Source: Paenibacillus sp. Soil787 (lineage in GTDB: Bacteria; Bacillota; Bacilli; Paenibacillales; NBRC-103111). From it: a DNA stretch of 64,000 nucleotides. Below are positions 27,462 through 35,235 of this stretch, piece by piece. The notes beneath the pieces were generated by a model. The model worked only from the letters and a program-made list of their open reading frames with translations, ran no database searches and was not told the origin of the DNA. The stretch's first letter is position 1. The number at the start of each line of letters is the position of its first letter. The stretch is from positions 218,391 through 282,390 of the forward strand of contig NZ_LMSP01000002.1 of the NCBI RefSeq assembly GCF_001429545.1. Reading direction: 5' to 3'. The position numbers and the translations under genes are program-made.

Positions 27462-28685
27462 ATGGCGGGTTCCAGTTTTGTTGTAAGCAAAAAAGTCCGA
27501 ATGTTTGCGATTGTTTTGGTGGCATGCGCAGCAATCTTTGGCTGCGCAGCAGCCTTCAAATTCTTCTTTATCGGCGCCGATCATGCCAACATCGGCACCG
27601 ATCATGCCAACGCAATATTCGGGCCCTTGAAGATGTACACTGCGCCGGACAGCGACCCGGGACCGGGCGCGCTTTACGGCAGAGCCACTCGTCTGCAGCA
27701 CTCAAAATCCGCCAACGGAACCATGCTGGCCACGTTCGAGCAGTATGTGAACGGCACACCCAGCTTTCCAATCTTTGAAAGCACGGATTCAGGAGAAACA
27801 TGGAAACAGATTTCCAGCGTAACCGATCAGGTAAACGGATGGGGGTTGCGCTGGCAACCCGAATTGTACGAGCTGCCACAGGCGATCGGAAATATGCCGG
27901 AGGGTACGATTCTGTGCGCAGGGAATTCTATCCCTTCAGACTATTCCAAGTCGAAGCTCGATCTCTATAAGAGCACGGATCACGGCAAGACATGGTCGTT
28001 CGTCAGCTCGATCGCTTCCGGCGGACAGCCGAAATCGGAAAACGGTTACACGCCGGTTTGGGAACCGTTCCTGATGGTGGCGAACAACAAGCTGATCGCT
28101 TATTATTCTGACCAACGCGATACCAAATATGGCCAAAAGATTGTGCATCAAACATCGACTGACGGAATAAACTGGGGCCCCGTCGTCGATGATGTGACTT
28201 CCTCTTTGTACATCGACCGCCCGGGAATGCCGGTAGTTGCGCGAATGGGTAATGGCAACTACATCATGACTTACGAAATGTGCGGTTCGCAAAATTGTGA
28301 GGTTTCTTATAGAATCGGAGCAGACCCGGAAAATTTCGGCTCAGTAAAGGGGATTGGCTTGCTGGCGAAAGATGGTACGAGCCCATCAAGTTCACCATAT
28401 GTCGTTTGGCTCCCGACTGGAGGTGCGAACGGCACCTTGGCCGTTTCCGCTTTTTCCAGCAGCTCGCTGTTCCTGAATACGCAAAATGGCGAAGGACTGT
28501 GGACCAAAATCAAACCCAATGCGGGAATTGGTTACAGTCGAGGACTTGTGCCGATGTCTGACGGGCATACGCTGTTCGTCATCTCTGGAGGCCCGCTTGG
28601 CAACAACTATTCCAACTCGGTTACATACGGGACTGTCGATTTGAGGAGCGACATTTCGGATGGAGGGGAGCAGTCAAAAAAATAA
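27462..28685 (+). CDS. Exported sialidase-fold hydrolase, GH93-like exo-arabinanase candidate 2 (catalytic domain only)
   Basis: Exported enzyme of 407 residues consisting of a hydrophobic N-terminal signal or anchor (about 14-40) and one propeller domain. Asp-box-type repeats: STDSGETW, STDHGKTW, TSTDGINW. It is very close to the third copy (32074) but lacks the lectin domains. The N-terminal region contains IFGC, a poor lipobox, so it could be lipid-anchored or cleaved later. Near the signal end a 21-bp tandem duplication repeats the residues DHAN. AAAGGAGATG supports the ATG. It is the last gene of the module C operon, followed by a strong terminator. Activity assigned by context as for the first copy. 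Confidence 0.77.
   Translation: MAGSSFVVSKKVRMFAIVLVACAAIFGCAAAFKFFFIGADHANIGTDHANAIFGPLKMYTAPDSDPGPGALYGRATRLQHSKSANGTMLATFEQYVNGTPSFPIFESTDSGETWKQISSVTDQVNGWGLRWQPELYELPQAIGNMPEGTILCAGNSIPSDYSKSKLDLYKSTDHGKTWSFVSSIASGGQPKSENGYTPVWEPFLMVANNKLIAYYSDQRDTKYGQKIVHQTSTDGINWGPVVDDVTSSLYIDRPGMPVVARMGNGNYIMTYEMCGSQNCEVSYRIGADPENFGSVKGIGLLAKDGTSPSSSPYVVWLPTGGANGTLAVSAFSSSSLFLNTQNGEGLWTKIKPNAGIGYSRGLVPMSDGHTLFVISGGPLGNNYSNSVTYGTVDLRSDISDGGEQSKK
27570..27611 (+). repeat. 21-bp tandem duplication in GH93-like gene 2
   Basis: Two adjacent 21-bp units, ATCGGCGCCGATCATGCCAA(C) and the same with one change, add seven residues near the signal-peptide end. The paralog at 32074 has only one such unit (ADHAHA). 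Confidence 0.85.
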
Positions 28686-28704
28686 GTAAAGTAAATTCGA
28701 AAAG

Positions 28705-28726
28705 TGGCTCCCGAGGGAGCCTTTTT
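28705..28726 (+). terminator. Intrinsic terminator
   Basis: GGCTCCC / GGGAGCC stem followed by six T residues, 20 bases after the GH93-like gene stop. It ends the module C operon. Confidence 0.92.
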
Positions 28727-28741
28727 TCGATAAGTACGATA

Positions 28742-28773
28742 TTAGGCAGACGTATTGGATTCATTATATAGGG
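28742..28773 (+). pseudogene. GH78 gene 3'-end remnant
   Basis: About 29 of 32 bases match 10049-10080, the end of the intact GH78 coding sequence (shared CAGACGTATTGGATTCATT). It lies immediately upstream of the second YesN gene, as the intact GH78 gene lies next to the first YesN gene. Confidence 0.7.
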
Positions 28774-28789
28774 TGGAAGGAGGCGTGTT

Positions 28790-30415
28790 ATGTACAGGGT
28801 CTTCATAGTGGATGACGAGCCGCTTATTCGATTGGCTATCCAACAAATTGTACCATGGGCTGAGGAAGATTGTGCTGTCATCGGGGAGGCGGCAAACGGA
28901 CAAGAAGTGTGGGAACGAATATGTACGAAACAGGATATCGACTTGTTAATATTGGATATCCATATGCCAAAGATGGATGGCATCACGCTCTTGACATGTC
29001 TGAAAGAAGCGGACTTGAAACGCAAACCCGTCTGTATTGTACTCAGTGCTTTTTCGGACTATGAGTACGTCCGTCATGCGTTCCTGCTCGGGGCAGTTGA
29101 TTATATCGTCAAGTCTGATTTGAGTCCCGAGCATGTCATACCGGTGTTAAGGAAAACGGTTGAATTATTACAGGACAGAGAGCATGATGCTCAGATCGAT
29201 GATGAAGCTGCTTCGCTGAAGGCTAATAATTTGCTCAGGGAGTACTTGCTCCATAAGCAGCCGAATCATCAAACGATTGATATGACTTCATTATTGGCGA
29301 GCAGATTGCAAGGAACTGGAGCCAACCAGCAACTTGTATTCGTAGTGTTGGTAGATCGAACACGTGATATGGTTGAAGCTGAAAAAGATGTTAGCCAGCA
29401 CAAATACGAATATTTATACACAACGATAAGCCAGGTGCTGCAAAGGGAAAATATTCCCTATGAACTTGTTCCATTTAACCTATACGAATACGTCGTTCTA
29501 TTCTTTTTTGAAAATGCGAATAGTTATTTGTATCTTCGCAACAGAGTAGCGGAATTATTCATCTATCTGAGAAGCAATATAAAGAACTATCTCGATTGTT
29601 CGGTTTCCATTGGTGTTTCAGATATTTGTATGGATTGGAAGGAATGGCGGCTGCGTTATGCACAATCCAGACAACTGGCCGAGATGCGCTTTTATGAAGG
29701 CCCCGGACGGACCTTCTATTATGATTTGAACCGACCTCAGATTGCGACCGAGCCAGATATGCCGAATCCATGGGATTTAACTCAACTTTTGCCATACATC
29801 GAGCATGGAGATGAGCGCTGGGAAGCAGCATTTTATCAAGGCTTGGAAATATTGGAACTTGAAAAAAGAACGTTAGGAAAAACACTCCGATTCTATCAGC
29901 ATCTGCTGCGTGAGCTCGGCGCTCTGTTAGTCGTAAAAGAATTGGATTGGAGACATTTGCTGGAAGGTGATAAGCTGCCTTACGAGCTCGTAGAACAATT
30001 CGATTTTAAGAAAGATCTTCACGACTGGCTAATTGATACCGTCCATAAAGCAGTAGTGTTATTGCATACCAAACAATCGGAGCGTTCGTTAAGTCTCGTG
30101 GATAAAGCTAAACGATACATTGAGAATCATTTCCGGAAGCCGATTGCGTTAAGACAAGTGAGCGAAAGCGTCGGCGTCAGCGAAAGTCATCTAAGTAAGC
30201 AATTCGCCAAAGAAACGGGAATGAACTTCGTTGAATTCGTCACGAAACTACGTATTCAGGAAGCCAAGCGCTTGCTCGAAGCAGGAATGAAAATGTATGA
30301 GGTTTCTATCCAGATAGGCTATGAAAATCCTGAACATTTCAGCCGGGTATTTAAGAAAAATGTAGGGCTTAGTCCGCAACAATACAGGGAGTCGCATCAC
30401 AAAAAATATCATTGA
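28790..30415 (+). CDS. YesN-type response regulator 2 (REC plus AraC DNA-binding domain)
   Basis: Response regulator of 541 residues. Receiver domain 1-120 with VDDE, D56 (ILDIHMP) and DYIVKSD. The middle domain is followed by the AraC helix pair at about 440-538, ending GLSPQQYR. GGAAGGAGG supports the ATG. It is a paralog of the regulator at 10171. No kinase gene is adjacent; the nearest intact YesM gene on this strand is at 36158, after module B, and is its probable partner. Its likely targets are the TATCAT-type repeats at promoters 4, 5 and 6. That pairing is inferred from position only. Confidence 0.92.
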   Translation: MYRVFIVDDEPLIRLAIQQIVPWAEEDCAVIGEAANGQEVWERICTKQDIDLLILDIHMPKMDGITLLTCLKEADLKRKPVCIVLSAFSDYEYVRHAFLLGAVDYIVKSDLSPEHVIPVLRKTVELLQDREHDAQIDDEAASLKANNLLREYLLHKQPNHQTIDMTSLLASRLQGTGANQQLVFVVLVDRTRDMVEAEKDVSQHKYEYLYTTISQVLQRENIPYELVPFNLYEYVVLFFFENANSYLYLRNRVAELFIYLRSNIKNYLDCSVSIGVSDICMDWKEWRLRYAQSRQLAEMRFYEGPGRTFYYDLNRPQIATEPDMPNPWDLTQLLPYIEHGDERWEAAFYQGLEILELEKRTLGKTLRFYQHLLRELGALLVVKELDWRHLLEGDKLPYELVEQFDFKKDLHDWLIDTVHKAVVLLHTKQSERSLSLVDKAKRYIENHFRKPIALRQVSESVGVSESHLSKQFAKETGMNFVEFVTKLRIQEAKRLLEAGMKMYEVSIQIGYENPEHFSRVFKKNVGLSPQQYRESHHKKYH

Positions 30416-30481
30416 AACCACAATATATATCATGTGACCCATGTATCGAAGCTTGTAGAATAAAACTTGTAAGCGATACCA
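30403..30481 (+). promoter_or_regulatory. Regulated promoter 5 (TATCAT direct repeat, -10, cre box)
   Basis: AAATATCATTG and ATATATCATGTG put TATCAT at 30407 and 30428, a 21-bp period. The first copy overlaps the end of the response regulator gene. The -10 TAGAAT starts at 30456, 27 bases after the second ATC. A cre-like TGTAAGCGATACCA at 30468-30481 covers the predicted start site, exactly as in promoter 4. Confidence 0.72.
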
Positions 30482-30498
30482 CCATAGGGGGAATGAAC

Positions 30499-31821
30499 TT
30501 GAAAAAGAAAACACTTGGATCCATTATGGCCGCAGTCATGGCCGTTGGGTTGGCAGGATGCGGAGCTAACAGCGCAGCCGATACCAAATCTGCGGGTAAC
30601 TCGGCAGCGTCTGCATCTCCCGATACTAGTAAGGGAGCTATCACTGCACCAATTACATTGAAGCTCTCTACCTGGGATAGCGACAGCGCTTTTCTGGACA
30701 AATGGTCGGCGAAAGTAAAAGATTTTTCCAAAGTGATGCCTAACGTAAAGGTGGAAGTCGAAACCTTCAAGAGCGATGGGGATTATTTGCAAGCGATGAA
30801 GGTAAGGATGGCAGGCAATGAATTGCCGGACGTTATTGCGCTAAAGCCTAATTTCCTTAACGATTTCAGAGATGAATTATTGCCGCTTGATGATATGAGT
30901 GTAACAGCTAAAAATACGAAGGCAAAGCACTTTGCCGTGAATGGCAAAGTGTTGGCACTACCGATGATCTCTTTCCCTGAGCTTGTCTACTATCATCCGA
31001 GCATCTTCAAAGAACTTGGACTCAGTGTACCGAAAACTTGGGAGCAATTCATTGAAACATTATCGTCGATTAAGAAAAGCGGAAAAAATCAAGCGTATGC
31101 CATGGGTGGAAAAGACTCCTGGCCGGACTATCCATTTAACGAATTCATGCCGCTGCTTGTATCCGGCGATGAAAATTACTACGATACAATTGCCGGACAA
31201 GACAAGCCTTTCGATAAAGATACCCCGTTCTACAAGGCCTATACGGATATTCAAAAATTATACGATGCTAAAGTAATGGGCAACGATCCGCTTGGCTTGA
31301 GCAATGATCAAGCTACAGGATTGTTCGAGGCGAAGAAGGCTGCCGTTATAGCAGCAGGGCTCTGGTACTTGCCGCAATATACATCCAAAGTTGGCAATAC
31401 GGACGACCTGTCGGCATTCCCGCTGCCGGTGCGCCATTCGGAAGCCGAACCGCTTAAAGTAATAACATTCACCGATGATTTCTACGGAATTAATAAAAAC
31501 TCGAAAAATCTTGACGCAACGAAAAAGTTTGTAGAATGGATGTTTACTTCTGATGCATACCAATTTTTTGTCGACGAGAAGATGAGCAAATCACTCATGG
31601 AAGGCGTTGAGTCTAAAGCACCGTTTATGAACGATTTCTATAAAAATAACAAGTTCGAAGAATTCAATTATCAACCGGGTGGCGAGAAATTCAACAAAAT
31701 TGTGAATGCGATGCAACTGGATTGGAAGAAGCTGGGTCAAGATATGATGTCAGGCAAATCACTTGACGGAATTGCAACTGATTTGAATAATAAATGGGCT
31801 AAGGCAAGAACGGCAAAGTAA
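30499..31821 (+). CDS. Sugar ABC transporter solute-binding lipoprotein (family 1), module B
   Basis: Surface lipoprotein of about 440 residues. The lipobox is GLAGC. The frame opens at 30412, but everything before about 30468 lies upstream of the predicted transcription start of promoter 5. ATG 30493 touches the ribosome site AGGGGGA, so TTG 30499, six bases after it, is the best start. The protein is paralogous to the module A binding protein (shared GGKDSWP, VPKTWEQF). A hairpin and the third GH93-like gene follow; its cognate permeases are probably those at 34354 and 35232. Confidence 0.9.
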   Translation: MKKKTLGSIMAAVMAVGLAGCGANSAADTKSAGNSAASASPDTSKGAITAPITLKLSTWDSDSAFLDKWSAKVKDFSKVMPNVKVEVETFKSDGDYLQAMKVRMAGNELPDVIALKPNFLNDFRDELLPLDDMSVTAKNTKAKHFAVNGKVLALPMISFPELVYYHPSIFKELGLSVPKTWEQFIETLSSIKKSGKNQAYAMGGKDSWPDYPFNEFMPLLVSGDENYYDTIAGQDKPFDKDTPFYKAYTDIQKLYDAKVMGNDPLGLSNDQATGLFEAKKAAVIAAGLWYLPQYTSKVGNTDDLSAFPLPVRHSEAEPLKVITFTDDFYGINKNSKNLDATKKFVEWMFTSDAYQFFVDEKMSKSLMEGVESKAPFMNDFYKNNKFEEFNYQPGGEKFNKIVNAMQLDWKKLGQDMMSGKSLDGIATDLNNKWAKARTAK

Positions 31822-31844
31822 TCCATTTGGATATGGAGCAGCTA

Positions 31845-31872
31845 AGAGATCATGATTGCAATCGTGGTCTCT
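31845..31872 (+). terminator. Hairpin after module B binding-protein gene
   Basis: AGAGATCATGATT and AATCGTGGTCTCT form a near-perfect stem with G-T pairs and a minimal GC loop, without a T run. Like those at 17491 and 25403 it may raise binding-protein over downstream expression. Confidence 0.5.
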
Positions 31873-31933
31873 CTGCTTCAACACTGCGCAATGGAGGGGA
31901 GACCAGAAGAGAATCTAAATATCTTCACATTAA

Positions 31934-31947
31934 TGTAAGCGCTTCTA
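31934..31947 (+). promoter_or_regulatory. CcpA cre-like box
   Basis: TGTAAGCGCTTCTA matches the cre consensus at about 12 of 14 positions. It lies in the 252-base gap before the third GH93-like gene. No activator repeat or clear -10 is seen nearby, so that gene may depend on read-through from promoter 5. Confidence 0.4.
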
Positions 31948-32073
31948 TTAAGGAGCTTTATGAGATAGATTAACGAATGCTTTGCGGAGAAAGGGGGTGA
32001 CGATTGGCTTCGACATGCATGCAGGGGAAAAAACAATAGCCCCGATCAAATCGATTTCTAAGGGAGTGTAAAA

Positions 32074-34104
32074 ATGATGTTTTCACGATCCACAGCAAGT
32101 ATGATGGTCCGAAAGTTAACGATTGCTTTTATGGCGTGCGTAGCAGTCTTCAGCGTCTTCTTTTTTGATGCCGATCATGCCCATGCAGTATTTGGACCAT
32201 CCACGATGTACACACCGCCGTCTGGCAGCCCGAGTCCGGGCGCGTTATACGGTAGATCGCTTCGTCTAGAGCACTCTGGATCTGCTAACGGAACCATGCT
32301 GGCAACGTTCGAGCAGTATGTGAACGGCACACCTAGCTTTCCGATCTTTCGAAGCACGGATGCAGGCAAAACATGGACGCAGATATCCAGCGTGACCGAC
32401 AAGGTGAACGGATGGGGGATGCGCTGGGAGCCCTTCTTGTATGAGCTGCCGCAAGCAATCGGCAATATGCCGGCAGGCACGATCCTCTGCGCAGGGATGT
32501 CAATCCCTTCTGATTTGTCCGTGACGAAACTCGATCTCTATAAGAGTACGGATCACGGCATAACGTGGTCGTTCGTCAGCTCGATCGCTACCGGTGGCGA
32601 AGCGATATCGACAAACGGCCACACGCCGATTTGGGAACCGTTCCTGCTTGTAGCGAACAACAAGCTGATCGCTTATTATTCCGACCAACGTGATCCTAAT
32701 TATGGCCAAAAGATCGTGCATCAAACGTCGACGGATGGCGTAAACTGGGGCTCCGTCGTCAACGACGTGATCCAGCCGCCCTATGCCAACCGCCCAGGGA
32801 TGCCGGTAGTCGCACGCATGGGCAATGGCAACTACATCATGACTTATGAATATGGTGGTGCTCCGGAGGCAAACTTCGCCGTTTACTATAAAATCACTTC
32901 GGATCCAGAAAATTTCGGAGCGGCAACGGGGACGGTTTTGAGGGCAACGGATGGCACAGTTCCGACCAGTTCCCCCTATGTCGTATGGCTCCCGACAGGT
33001 GGTCCGAACGGCACGTTGGCTGTTTCCGCTTATTCCGATGGCTCACTGTTCCTGAACACGCAAAACGGCGCGTCGGGAACTTGGACCAAATTCAACTCTA
33101 ACGCGTCAAGTGGATACAGTCGTGGACTTCTGCCTATGTCTGACGGGCATACACTTTTCGTCATTTCAGGCGGTCCTCTTGGCGGTAACGCCAATTCGGT
33201 CACATACGGGACCGTCGATCTGGGGGGCGGCATCTCGGATGGGGCGGTTTACAAGCTGAACAACGTTAACAGCAATATGGTGCTTGACATTAACGGCGGT
33301 TCGACGAGCCAGGGAGCGGCGGCCGTGCAAGCGACGGATATCGGCGCGACAGACCAGCAGTGGCGGTTTAATTTGCAAGTGGACGGCTTTTATAAAATCA
33401 TGAATATCAAGAGCGGGATGGTGCTTGGCGTCACGAACCAGTCGACGAGCAATGGTGCGGTTGCGCTGCAATGGAGTGACAACGGCACGCCGGACCATGA
33501 ATGGGCCGTGCAGAATACGACCCAGGGCGGCTACTTGATCATTAATAAACTCAGCGGGCTCAATCTGGAGGTATATCAAGCGTCGACTGCCAGCGGAGCA
33601 ACTGTCGACCAATGGCAGGACAATGGGGGCAGCAACCAGCGATGGAACTTTACGCAAATTTCGCCGCCCTCATTCACAACGGGGCAGTTTGTCATCACCA
33701 ACAAGAATAGTGGGAAATATCTGGATGTCTATCAGGGCTCTACTGCTGACGGAGCGACAATCGATCAATGGAACGACACAGGGTACAATGGCCAGATTTG
33801 GACGCTGCAAGCGACAGACAGCGGGTATTACCGAATCGTAAACGTAAACAGCGGCAAAGTGCTGGATGTGTCCGGGGCATCGACATCGGCAGGCGCCTCC
33901 ATCATCCAATGGCCGTACTATGGCGGCATCAACCAACAATGGCTGCCGGTTGATACCGGAGGCGGCAACTTCAAGCTGATCAATCGCAAAAGCGGAATGG
34001 CTTTGGGGATTGGCGGCGGTTCCACTTCCAATGGCGCAACAGCCATCCAATGGACGGATAACGGGGCGATCGACCAATCATGGCAACTGACCAGGATCGA
34101 CTAG
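32074..34104 (+). CDS. Secreted sialidase-fold hydrolase with two ricin-type lectin domains, GH93-like exo-arabinanase candidate 3
   Basis: Secreted enzyme of 676 residues. The hydrophobic N-terminus ends near HAHA (about residue 38). The propeller spans about 40-385 with repeats STDAGKTW, STDHGITW, TSTDGVNW, and is nearly a sister of the second copy. Two ricin-type beta-trefoils follow (about 388-530 and 535-676) with six QxW-like motifs (QQWRF, HEWAV, QRWNF, QIWTL, QQWLP, QSWQL). AAGGGAG supports the ATG. It sits between the module B binding protein and permeases and is followed by a terminator. The lectin tails probably keep it on polysaccharide. Confidence 0.78.
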   Translation: MMFSRSTASMMVRKLTIAFMACVAVFSVFFFDADHAHAVFGPSTMYTPPSGSPSPGALYGRSLRLEHSGSANGTMLATFEQYVNGTPSFPIFRSTDAGKTWTQISSVTDKVNGWGMRWEPFLYELPQAIGNMPAGTILCAGMSIPSDLSVTKLDLYKSTDHGITWSFVSSIATGGEAISTNGHTPIWEPFLLVANNKLIAYYSDQRDPNYGQKIVHQTSTDGVNWGSVVNDVIQPPYANRPGMPVVARMGNGNYIMTYEYGGAPEANFAVYYKITSDPENFGAATGTVLRATDGTVPTSSPYVVWLPTGGPNGTLAVSAYSDGSLFLNTQNGASGTWTKFNSNASSGYSRGLLPMSDGHTLFVISGGPLGGNANSVTYGTVDLGGGISDGAVYKLNNVNSNMVLDINGGSTSQGAAAVQATDIGATDQQWRFNLQVDGFYKIMNIKSGMVLGVTNQSTSNGAVALQWSDNGTPDHEWAVQNTTQGGYLIINKLSGLNLEVYQASTASGATVDQWQDNGGSNQRWNFTQISPPSFTTGQFVITNKNSGKYLDVYQGSTADGATIDQWNDTGYNGQIWTLQATDSGYYRIVNVNSGKVLDVSGASTSAGASIIQWPYYGGINQQWLPVDTGGGNFKLINRKSGMALGIGGGSTSNGATAIQWTDNGAIDQSWQLTRID

Positions 34105-34148
34105 GAATATAGGCCGGTCCAGATACCTAAAGATTGTTTTCAGCGGAG

Positions 34149-34187
34149 ACAACCTTCACGTTCTTAATGGGAACGGAAGGTTGTTTT
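34149..34187 (+). terminator. Intrinsic terminator
   Basis: ACAACCTTCACGTTC pairs with GAACGGAAGGTTGT (one bulge), 7-base loop, then TTTTCGATTT. It separates GH93-like gene 3 from the permease genes. Confidence 0.75.
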
Positions 34188-34239
34188 CGATTTCTTGGGT
34201 GTGAGGATTAGCCACGGGTGAAGCGCCCGTAGTAATCAC

Positions 34240-34300
34240 TAGATTTATCATGCTCATAACAAAATATATCATGTGCATTCTTATTCATTTTCAATAAGAT
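34240..34300 (+). promoter_or_regulatory. Regulated promoter 6 (TATCAT direct repeat, -10)
   Basis: ATTTATCATGC and ATATATCATGTG put TATCAT at 34246 and 34267, a 21-bp period. The -10 TAAGAT starts at 34295, 27 bases after the second ATC. Unlike the other five promoters, no cre box is visible. It would drive the permease genes and the kinase. Confidence 0.68.
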
Positions 34301-34353
34301 GATGATACATCACAAATGAAAACTAAAGAAAATGGAGAAGAGGTAGTGGGAGT

Positions 34354-35235
34354 ATGAATGCTGCATTACAGAAAAGGGTCATTATCTTTACCTTTTTATT
34401 TATCCCCGTAGGCTTATTGTTGTTATTTCTGCTTTATCCTACGGTGAAGTTGATTCAATACAGCCTTACGGATTGGAATGGCATTAGCAAACAAATGAAT
34501 TATGTAGGAACAGACAATTATTTAAGTGCCATTAAAAATGCAGATGTTTGGCATTCACTTTACAACAACTGGTTATATTTTATTATTCACGGGTTATTTA
34601 TTCCACTTGAAATCATCATTGCGGTGTTGTTGAATGCGAAACTAAGGGCGAGTTCATTTTTTCGGTCCATTATCTTGTTCCCCTATATCATTAATGGTGT
34701 TGCGGTCGCTTATATTTTCAGCTATTTATATAACCCAGTCAATGGACCCATCAATGAAATCCTAAATGGGATGGGGCTTAGCAGTTGGATTCAGAATTGG
34801 TTAAGCGACCCGCATATCGTTAATTTCTCGCTGGTTGCGATTTCATTATGGCGCTTTTCGGGATTTCATGTCATTTTGTTTCTTGCGGGCCTGCAGTCCA
34901 TTCCAAATGATTTATTCGAGGCAGCTACCATTGACGGCGCAAGCAAGCTGCAACAAATTCGATATATCGTGCTTCCGGGGATTCGCAGAGTTGTGGAAAT
35001 TGTGCTGTTCCTTAATATTCGCGGAGCTTTGCAGGTATTTGACATTCCGTTCCTGGTTACGCAGGGTGGACCTGGAAATGCAAGCAGCACCTTTACCATT
35101 TTTACGATCAATGCAGCTTTTAAGTTTAATAGCTACGGTTTAGCTTCTGCGATGGCCATTATGCTGATGGTTACGATTATTGTCTTTTCCTACCTGCAAA
35201 ATCTGTTCATACGTGAAAGAGGGATCAAATCATGA
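34354..35235 (+). CDS. Sugar ABC transporter permease, MalF type, module B
   Basis: Membrane permease of 293 residues with six helices beginning FLFIPVGLLLLFLLYPTVKL. EAA loop FEAATIDGASKLQQIRYIVL near residue 190. It is paralogous to the module A MalF-type protein. Its stop codon overlaps the MalG gene start by four bases (ATGA), so translation is coupled. It is expressed from promoter 6 and is probably the channel for the binding protein at 30499. Confidence 0.94.
   Translation: MNAALQKRVIIFTFLFIPVGLLLLFLLYPTVKLIQYSLTDWNGISKQMNYVGTDNYLSAIKNADVWHSLYNNWLYFIIHGLFIPLEIIIAVLLNAKLRASSFFRSIILFPYIINGVAVAYIFSYLYNPVNGPINEILNGMGLSSWIQNWLSDPHIVNFSLVAISLWRFSGFHVILFLAGLQSIPNDLFEAATIDGASKLQQIRYIVLPGIRRVVEIVLFLNIRGALQVFDIPFLVTQGGPGNASSTFTIFTINAAFKFNSYGLASAMAIMLMVTIIVFSYLQNLFIRERGIKS

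Noticed and set aside
30412..30498. Upstream extension of the module B binding protein
   Set aside because: The extension starts upstream of the promoter 5 -10 and has no signal-peptide character before the MKKK start.
31845..31857. AGAGATCATG as a seventh AGATCA operator
   Set aside because: No partner core 21 bp upstream and no -10 at the conserved distance; the sequence is explained as the arm of a hairpin.
34213..34231. ACGGG/CCCGT inverted repeat before promoter 6
   Set aside because: Only five base pairs with a seven-base loop; too short to call a terminator or operator by itself.
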